The notes beneath the pieces are model-generated. The model was not told where the DNA came from and ran no database searches. It saw only the letters and a program-made list of their open reading frames with translations. Shown here piece by piece: positions 58,301 to 64,000 of a stretch of DNA of 64,000 nt. Position numbers and translations under genes: made by a program. Positions within the stretch are counted from its first letter, which is position 1; each line of letters opens with the position of its first letter. Source of the DNA: Cardinalis cardinalis (taxonomy: Eukaryota > Chordata > Aves > Passeriformes > Cardinalidae); assembly GCA_014549065.1 (NCBI GenBank), contig JACDOX010000023.1, positions 5,668,802 through 5,732,801 of the forward strand. The letters are read 5' to 3'.

Positions 58301-60932
58301 GTAACAGGCATTGCTTTAAGCAATTACATTACATTCCTTCTGCCATTACATTCCTCCTGCATTTTCTGGTTTCAATTAGCTGCTTGTGTTACCTTGGGAT
58401 TTGCAGTAAGCTACAAAAAGTAGCACCTTGGATTTTTTTAAAATCAAGTGCAAAGAGACACAAAAAACCATAAGTGGACTTATAGTTCAAATAAAAACTC
58501 TAAAATATGCCAGTACTATAAAGTTCTGATAGCTTAGACTATGACTGAAAATGGCAACAAAACTGAAGCAAGGACTTTTGCTAACCAGGCTATACTGCAT
58601 TCAAGTGACACTGTGAAACAGAGTAATTCCACTTGGGGCAGGAGGAGGGGGGAAGCAGACAGAAAGTGCCTGCAGGATGAAATTCCCAGTCAGAGTGACG
58701 TTGACCAAAATGTACTGCTGATCTTTTGGGTAATAGGTCATGGTGATTGGTTTAAAAAAAATGCTTGTGTTTAATAGTTGTAACTTGAACATAACTGTTT
58801 TGTTTCCTTCTGGAGACAAATGCTCACAGTGCTGCTTTGTGTTAGAGATACAGTACATTGCTGTCATCTTGTGAAAGAAACTACTTGTTCCAAACAGTTG
58901 CTGGAGCCTTGGCAACACCATCCCCAGCAAATTGTGTGGGCTGGCATCTCTGTGATAGAGCTCTCCCAGAGCGCTTTCCTCCCTTTCCATATTACTTACA
59001 TAAGACACTGCTGCTGGCTTGCTGCTGTAAGCACTATTTTACTGAGAGGGACCCTTAGGACAAGAGCCTGTCATTACATATAGTGTTGTCTCTCCTGTGG
59101 ACAAGTCTCAAGACTGTTGAGCCTAAGCAGGACTGACACTTCAAATTCCTCCAGACCATTCAAGCTGTCTTCCTTGATTTCCTTGAACCTCATCCTTCTC
59201 TGGAGTAATCAATTCTAGTTGTTTCTGTGGATTTTTTATTACTGCCTTTTTCATGTGCCCTGTACTGCTGAATCTTATCTGCATTGAATGATTGTACTGT
59301 GCCCTGGAAAATGGTTTCGCACCATAATTAAAACAACTTCCTCAGATTCCTTCTTGGATGCTACAGAGGGCTGATACTTGTGTGGGAATGACAGTCTCAC
59401 ACAAGTTCATTTGAATTTGTCCTAAACAATGTTGAGGAATTTTCCAGCTATTGGATACTCTTGTTTTGACAACATCTATCTGCTGCAGTTAAGGTATATT
59501 AGTGAGAAGTAATATAAACATATAGAGTGAGCAGGATGCAATAGGAAATTTGTGAGTAAAGCTTGACACTTTGGTGTTTGTAATGTATCTCCAGTATATT
59601 TGTACTTACCAGGCAGAAAAAAGAGCCTAGAATTATTTACAAACCAAATTAATTACAGTGTCATTTGCTGGACTTCATAGCTGGCAAACTTGGAAATTAC
59701 CTCAGACCTTTTGAGTATGCTGTAACTTTTAAATACACAGCCAATAAGTAGTACAAAATGTTGTATGCTATCCAAGTCCACAGTTCAGTTAAAGTTATTC
59801 ATGTTGGATCTATGATGAGACTTGGAAGCTCTAAAGAAAGGATCAATTTTGTGGAAGGCCTCAGGTGTCAGGGTCAACTACAAACACAGCCATCAATGCC
59901 TGTCAAGAGCTGCACTGTGCTGATTTCTATTAAGTGAGATGTTCATGATGACACATTTCCTTTACTTGGAAGGCCAGCATTTATTTGCTGGTAAGTTTTA
60001 TCTTCCAAATTTGAATAGTATGTGATGATTGGTGAAACTGCTTCCCTGTGTAGCCTCAAGTTTTAAGAGCCTGTTAGCCTGTACTCTNTGCTTATGGACT
60101 GCAACCAAATAAAAGACCTGTGACTGAAAAGAAAGAAGTAGGCTTTTGCAGGCTGCTTATTTTTCTGAGTTCAAGTATTTCTACCAAAAGAGAAATTAGA
60201 ACGTATTCAAATATGGTCACATTTGACTTGTTCAGTCTTTTCCAAAGAATAAGGCTGAAGCCTTGTAGTCATATTTAGTTCCTGAAATCCATTTTCAAAA
60301 TATTTTTACTTGACTGGACTTACAAAAAAGCCGACATCAAGAATTTGTAATATTTTACCAGGCAATTGCAAACTAGTATGGCACAAATTTGCAAAACTCA
60401 TGAAATTACTGCTTCTTAAATGATGCTTCATAGTCACGGCTAAATAAAAACCCACAAAAGAACAAAAATTCCTGTTGGCTGTAATATAATATTTTTATTT
60501 TTTTTTAAAGCCGTTTAAGAACTGGATGGCTGTAGGAAAATGTTTGTATATTTCATAAGGGCTCTTTTAGATTCTCTTGCCTTTTTTCACCTTTTCAAAC
60601 AACAATGGTATTAGCAGAGATGACGTCACACTGCCATTCCTTGGAACCCAGTTTACTGTATGCATGGTGCCTCACCCAGCACACTGCAAACCCAGTTTTG
60701 GCTGTTCTTTACTTGCTGTGGAATAAATGTGATGTGATAATAATGGAGAGATTCCATTGTTACTGTGTTTTTCTCTTTATTTTAGATGAGCTTCACAGCC
60801 TCTTCATTTTTTGCAGGAGTGTTCAGTCTTGGAGTGCCTGTAGATGCTCTCTTCTTCATTGGCAACCAGTTGGTGGCTACAAGCCATACAGGGAAAGTTG
60901 GAGTGTGGAANGCTGTGACTCAGCACTGGCAG
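46244..60932 (+). CDS. KCTD3: KCTD3, 5' part (exons 1-10 of a longer gene; 3' end outside window)
   Basis: Ten coding exons join in frame to 921 bases (307 residues), against a vertebrate KCTD3 length of about 815 residues, so roughly 38% is present. In order: a Gly/Ala-rich N-terminus (residues 1-14); the BTB/T1 domain starting at [12 protein letters not shown] (15-26) and running to about 115; a variable linker (about 130-172); and the start of the C-terminal WD40-like propeller from about 173. The sequence follows human KCTD3 almost residue for residue in the BTB and propeller parts, which separates it from the paralogue SHKBP1. KCTD3 is an intracellular KCTD-family protein reported to bind the HCN3 pacemaker channel and raise its surface level; BTB proteins of this class can also act as cullin-3 adaptors. 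All introns are GT-AG. No stop or frameshift occurs; one codon (residue 300) has an undetermined base. Confidence 0.97.
46318..49838 (+). other. KCTD3 intron 1
   Basis: An intron of 3,521 bases with donor GTGAGC and acceptor TTTTCATAG. The first 300 bases belong to the CpG island and hold the 64-bp duplication. The rest is AT-rich, with no repeat or gene recognised. Confidence 0.9.
46437..46563. repeat. 64-bp GC-rich tandem duplication in KCTD3 intron 1
   Basis: Copy 1 (46,437-46,500) and copy 2 (46,501-46,563) both read GGCAYGGCCGGGATGAGCC at the start and GGCGGACACGG at the end. A handful of differences separate them (for example CAGCATTCT versus CAGCCCTCT, and one missing A in copy 2). 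The repeat lies about 120 bases after the exon 1 donor, still in the CpG island. It may be a minisatellite with variable copy number. Confidence 0.93.
49839..49892 (+). CDS. KCTD3: KCTD3 coding exon 2
   Basis: This 54-base exon completes Arg25 and encodes [17 protein letters not shown] plus two bases of Ser43. It is part of the BTB fold and is nearly invariant among vertebrate KCTD3 proteins. The acceptor is TTTCATAG|G and the donor AG|GTATTT. Entry and exit are both phase 2 and the length is divisible by three. The exon's 3' end is itself a run of seven Ts followed by CCAG, so it looks like an acceptor site placed against its own donor. Confidence 0.96.
49893..51273 (+). other. KCTD3 intron 2
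   Basis: An intron of 1,381 bases from GTATTT to TGTTTTTCAG. Nothing beyond unique AT-rich sequence is recognised, apart from the GTTTGGGTTGGGTTGGG-type T/G run near 50,240-50,265. Confidence 0.88.
51274..51319 (+). CDS. KCTD3: KCTD3 coding exon 3
   Basis: A 46-base exon with the last base of Ser43 and [15 protein letters not shown] (residues 44-58), the central BTB segment. The acceptor is TTTTTCAG|T and the donor GCT|GTGAGT, with phase 0 at its end. The one clear difference from the human protein as I remember it is Lys53 in place of Arg. Confidence 0.96.
51320..52176 (+). other. KCTD3 intron 3
   Basis: An intron of 857 bases with donor GTGAGT and acceptor CTTTGCAG. AT-rich; no repeat recognised. 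Confidence 0.88.
52177..52250 (+). CDS. KCTD3: KCTD3 coding exon 4
   Basis: A 74-base exon encoding residues 59-82, [20 protein letters not shown] then ELDL, plus two bases of Arg83. It carries the conserved IDRDPxxFxxILNFLRT motif of KCTD BTB domains, which forms part of the oligomer interface. The acceptor is TTTGCAG|A and the donor CG|GTAAGA. Confidence 0.97.
52683..52741 (+). CDS. KCTD3: KCTD3 coding exon 5
   Basis: A 59-base exon that completes Arg83 and encodes [19 protein letters not shown] (residues 84-102) plus the first base of Val103. The EAEFYGI core is the canonical end of the KCTD BTB fold. The acceptor is TTTCTGTAG|G and the donor TTAG|GTAACT. It is separated from exon 6 by only 184 bases. 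Confidence 0.97.
52926..53006 (+). CDS. KCTD3: KCTD3 coding exon 6
   Basis: An 81-base exon for the rest of Val103 through Pro129: [20 protein letters not shown] then GYLPPP. This closes the BTB domain and begins the linker. The acceptor is CCTCCTTAG|TG and the donor CCAG|GTATTC. Both boundaries are phase 1 and the length is divisible by three, so skipping would keep the frame but remove the end of the BTB domain. Confidence 0.96.
53007..53559 (+). other. KCTD3 intron 6
   Basis: An intron of 553 bases with donor GTATTC and an acceptor that has a long T tract, TTTTAATAG. No repeat recognised. Confidence 0.88.
53560..53694 (+). CDS. KCTD3: KCTD3 coding exon 7 (variable linker)
   Basis: A 135-base exon for residues 130-174 and the first base of Gly175. 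It starts with the conserved IPSRKINNT and ends with GTGEGTVRL. The middle, rich in Thr, Gly, Asn and Pro, differs from the human sequence as I recall it, as expected for a disordered linker between the BTB domain and the propeller. Both ends are phase 1 and the length is divisible by three. The donor is CTAG|GTGAGG. Confidence 0.95.
53695..54549 (+). other. KCTD3 intron 7
   Basis: An intron of 855 bases with donor GTGAGG and acceptor GTTTTCAG. No gene or named repeat within it. Confidence 0.88.
54550..54640 (+). CDS. KCTD3: KCTD3 coding exon 8
   Basis: A 91-base exon for residues 175-204 and two bases of Arg205: [20 protein letters not shown] followed by AYAHFAVCY. It is the first strand set of the WD40-like propeller. 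The acceptor is GTTTTCAG|GA and the donor TACAG|GTAGGA. Confidence 0.97.
54641..56737 (+). other. KCTD3 intron 8
   Basis: An intron of 2,097 bases with donor GTAGGA and acceptor CCCTTCCAG. AT-rich, with a small imperfect repeat (AAATAAAGCTTGC at 56,267 and 56,293) and no named transposon. Confidence 0.88.
56738..56928 (+). CDS. KCTD3: KCTD3 coding exon 9
   Basis: The longest exon in the window, 191 bases, for the rest of Arg205 to residue 268 and one base of Gly269. It contains [40 protein letters not shown] and [19 protein letters not shown], the second propeller blade with a WD-like ILWS strand end. The acceptor is CCTTCCAG|A. The donor ATTG|GTACCC is a weak match to the consensus, yet the frame and homology require it. 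Confidence 0.97.
56929..60816 (+). other. KCTD3 intron 9
   Basis: The longest complete intron here, 3,888 bases, with donor GTACCC and acceptor TTTTTTGCAG. It contains a short (GT)n run near 56,976 and a small duplicated CATTACATTCC segment near 58,328-58,353. The 135-codon minus-strand open frame at 58,601-59,008 has no recognisable domain. Confidence 0.88.
60817..60932 (+). CDS. KCTD3: KCTD3 coding exon 10
   Basis: A 116-base exon for the rest of Gly269 to Gln307: [30 protein letters not shown], then AVTQHWQ, forming another propeller blade. The codon at 60,909-60,911 is AAN because of an undetermined base; Asn is expected from the family (Lys is the other possibility). The donor is CAG|GTCTGT and ends in phase 0. 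This is the last exon I can place in the window. Confidence 0.97.
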
Positions 60933-62020
60933 GTCTGTTCAATGTTCCACATCACTTTTTACAAGCTGGAATGCCTCTCTAGTAAAAAGAGAATAAAATC
61001 ATTAAAAAGCATGTGGGAAATGCTCATCATAGGGTTTTCAGCCTGAACTAGTGTTATGGAATTTATCACCTGGGTATTGTGCCTGTGAGCAGAATGTTGA
61101 TTTGGTTGATGTTGCTAAGAAGCATGCTTTTTAGGCTTTCAAATGAAAGGATGTGGTGTGATTTGGGGTAATAAATGTCAAGTACCAGTGTATTTAAACT
61201 TCTTTATGGATTACTAACTTAGTAAAAAGTTCACTAGCATCATAGGAAATAAAATTGTGGGGAATGTGTGACAGCAATTTCTGCACCATCTGAAAGAAAA
61301 CAAGAAGGCAGTCTGGTATCTGGGGATCGTCAAAGCTGTTTTACAATAGGAGATTCTTTGTCAACAGAAATATATGACTGTACNTTAATGATGCCTGCCT
61401 TGTGTGTGGATGCTTCTGGCTGCACTGATTCCTGTTGTCAGAATTNAATTTAAATAGAGATCCATGGAGTCAGTATGAGTCTGAGAAACAGTCCAGCATT
61501 CAAATAACAAAGCTTGTAATGCAGCTGGATGTACACCTTTGTGGCACAAAACGTGGATGCACTGAAAATCCCAAAAATGTCTTGCAAATCTCAAGAGGCA
61601 GTACTGACCTGAGGCTGCTGCACTGTTTGCTGACTAAGTTCTGATTTGACTCTTAAGTGACAGTACTGGTAACAAATACCATAGATAATAGGTGTGGGAT
61701 AACTCTGCTTCTGCATCAGAGACAGACAGGTTCGTATGGCCTTGAATCAAACAAAACATTATTTAAAGTTCTGCTGATGCCTTTCAGAATCTTTTGTTAA
61801 GGAACAACTTAATGCTATGTGGCAAGCTGGTGTTTAACAGTATTTTCTAAAGGAGCAAGTAATAAGAAATAAAACCTGATGTCCCATTCATCATCTTTGT
61901 TTCTGGGAGAGCCACAGAAATCTTTCTGATCATCTGAAAATTTTCTCAGTTTGACCGACTATTCCTTTGGTGAAAGCATTTCTTATTGAAGAGTAGAAAA
62001 TCTTTGAGACCCTTATATAG

Positions 62021-62062
62021 CAGTCTATATTGTCTATATATATATACCAGTTTATATTGTCT
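62021..62062. repeat. Imperfect 27-bp repeat around a TA run
   Basis: CAGTCTATATTGTCT (62,021) and CAGTTTATATTGTCT (62,048) flank a TATATATATA run, with a 27-base period. Confidence 0.7.
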
Positions 62063-62113
62063 GTAAAACATTTTGGATGTTTTTTATCAAGAGGATGAGA
62101 ATAACTCCTTTTA

Positions 62114-62201
62114 TAAACAAACAAACAAAGTCAACAAAACACAAAACTTACAAAACCCACCTACGTAAAACCAAACCAACAAACAAAAAAACCCAAACCA
62201 A
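62114..62201 (-). repeat. A/C-rich low-complexity tract, (CAAA)n-like
   Basis: The plus strand is nearly all A and C with repeated ACAA and AACC units. On the minus strand it is a T/G-rich tract like the one near 22 kb but less regular. Confidence 0.75.
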
Positions 62202-64000
62202 TACCATTTCAAGGTGCTTTCTGTATCTTGGGCTCTTTTGCTAGTAAAAAAAAAACAACCCACAAATATCTCCCTGTAAATCTTAATATCCCTTTAGAAC
62301 ACATATTTTCTTGGAGAACCCCATAAAGATGTAAAGTGGCAGGGTTAATCTTGAAAATCCTAATGAGAATATCTGATATTTGATAACTGACTGCTTTCCA
62401 TGAGTTGCCCACAGCTCTGGACTTAGGATGCAATCATACTTCCTTCAGTGAGAGGTTTTTGTAGAACAGTGTGCTGATGTCATTTCAGAGCAACAACTTC
62501 ATCTTCTTTCAGGCTGATGTCTTTCTAAGTTCTACTTTTATTTGTGCAAATCTATTCTTCCTTATGTGGTGATCTCTGATGTATTACACCTTGAAAATGT
62601 AATTGTGATTTCTGCATCTTATTGGTTCTTGCATCTTCCCTTCTTGGAGGTTTGAGTAGACTAGTGGTGTGGTTTCCCTAGTACTTACTCCTCTGGCAGT
62701 GTTTCAGTTGCATGCTAAAAGGAGGAGAAGGAGGGTGTGGGTGCTAGATACATTAGTAACGGAATTCATAGCAAAGGAGAGCGTAAAGGAAGAAGAGTGT
62801 TAAGTGCTATAGAGTAAGAGGTAACATAAAGCAGTAGAGTGGGACAGAAAATCCTACTTGGCAAAGTGAGGATTCTCACTGGCCATGCTTTACTGTTGTA
62901 CAGGGTTGCTCTAATGTTTCCTAATGAAAGTTCACATCTTGGCAGATGGCAGCTGCTGAGTCACCTCTGGTGTTCCTATCTAAGAACACTAAGAAATTAT
63001 TTCTGCTGCAGAAGGAAAAAAGATAAAATCTTTTAGGGGCTTACAGACCATCCTTGAGTTAGGAAGGAGTACTGGTTTAGAGTCCAAGCTCTTGGGATGT
63101 GGGAAGGATTCTTTGTTTGGTTTGTTTACTTTTATCCAGCTGATTCATTGTAAGTATTTTGCAAATGATTTTTCAAATCTCTATAACAACTGGAAGGATG
63201 ATGCTGGTCAGAGAGAAATGAGAACTTGGGCTGAAATGTCCATTAATTAGTATTCAAGGTCTATTAAGTGAACAGAGTGAAACATAGAGTACAGGACAAA
63301 TACCATGACACTGTGCATGTTTGAGTGCTCTGGATAAAATGGCTTTTGGCTTTTTCCTCCTCAGTGCTGAAGCAAAAAATAATTGTTTGAAATAGGACAC
63401 TTTACCTAGGAGAAGCTNAACTTTTTTTTGCTTGAAATCTCTGTCCCACTTGGAGGAATAAGCACTCGTTTAATCCTAGAGGGCAAAGAAAGGACACGTG
63501 TAATCCCTCATCTTCAGCTGTAGATCAGTAACTAAAATATGACAGGGCTGTCTTCCAGTTTGCTTGGTGTCATGGTGTGCTGGAAGTGAGAAACTGTAAT
63601 GGAACAAGAATTTTTACCCCTCATTATATATCTGCTAGAGGCAGAGATTTCCATAGTTTGGCAGAGGGATAAGACTTGGGATAAAACAAGGCATAGAGAG
63701 GTAACATCTAGTTCCTTGGTCCAGAAATCTCTTGAGGACTTCTCAGAAGTGGAAGAAGGGAGAGGACAGAAAGGGTGTAACACACTCACTGGCATATGGG
63801 AAAAAATCTACCTTTGAAGACATGGTGTAGGTGCAACTCTTGAAGCTGTGTTCCTTCACACAGAGAAGGATCTTCCAGAGCAGTTGTGCTGATTTGTCTG
63901 CTGAACTCCTGGATTTCAGATCCTGTTTCTTAGAGGAATATGCAGTACTTCAAGAATGCCATTGTACATGCAAGTGTGTACACAATAGCTTCAGTCCAGT

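Larger units (their letters stand above)
60933..64000 (+). other. KCTD3 intron 10, 5' part (continues beyond window)
   Basis: At least 3,068 bases with donor GTCTGT. The next expected coding segment (residues after Gln307, beginning Gln-Asp-Val in the human protein) was not found on the plus strand before the window ends. An A/C-rich tract lies at 62,114-62,201 and an imperfect 27-bp repeat at 62,021-62,062. Confidence 0.75.

Noticed and set aside
58601..59008. 135-codon minus-strand open frame in KCTD3 intron 9
   Set aside because: No protein family is recognised and there is no promoter or homology support; a chance frame in an intron is more likely.
61268..61453. Segment reading TAISAP, considered as KCTD3 exon 11 (resembling ITALSVYLTP in the propeller)
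   Set aside because: There is no fitting acceptor or flanking homology, and the following residues diverge completely.
1..64000. CRISPR arrays, tRNA or rRNA genes, prokaryotic operons
   Set aside because: No regularly spaced repeats with unique spacers, no tRNA-like cloverleaf boxes or rRNA segments were noticed, and the sequence is clearly vertebrate nuclear DNA.

Overview
The window is vertebrate nuclear DNA, most likely from a bird. It carries several 3'-truncated CR1 LINE copies of the avian/sauropsid type and has compact, AT-rich non-coding DNA with almost no other interspersed repeats. The one gene found encodes a protein nearly identical to vertebrate KCTD3. I cannot name the species. 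More than a hundred isolated single 'n' bases are scattered through the window, which looks like masked ambiguity or heterozygous positions rather than assembly gaps.

Layout. Positions 1 to about 45.3 kb hold no protein-coding gene that I can support. This stretch contains CR1 fragments (about 1.2, 2.5-3.0, 10.7-11.1, 31.6-32.0, 39.9-40.15 and 45.3-45.8 kb), a perfect 76-bp and a perfect 28-bp tandem duplication, a T/G-rich low-complexity block near 22 kb, a (TA)n run near 40.6 kb, and several unclassified GC-richer blocks. In known vertebrate gene order KCNK2 lies upstream of KCTD3, but I saw no KCNK2 exon here, so this is probably the KCNK2-KCTD3 intergenic interval.

At about 45.78-46.62 kb there is a sharp, TATA-less CpG island. 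It is the KCTD3 promoter and first exon, with an ETS-type site, GC boxes, a short upstream ORF and a YY1-type motif overlapping the start codon. A minus-strand CR1 ends within a few tens of bases of the island, and a 64-bp GC-rich tandem duplication lies just inside intron 1.

From 46,244 to the right edge the window holds the 5' part of KCTD3 on the plus strand. Ten coding exons can be placed by exact splice-site and reading-frame bookkeeping (46,244-60,932). They give 921 coding bases, or 307 residues: a short Gly/Ala-rich N-terminus, the complete BTB/T1 tetramerisation domain (exons 1-6), a variable Ser/Thr/Gly-rich linker (exon 7) and the start of the WD40-type beta-propeller (exons 8-10). 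The remaining exons lie beyond 64,000, so intron 10 is at least 3.07 kb long. I found no evidence for a novel biological system. The observations worth following up are local: the CR1/CpG-island junction, the start-codon architecture, the tandem duplications, the symmetric exons and the deletion-bearing CR1.
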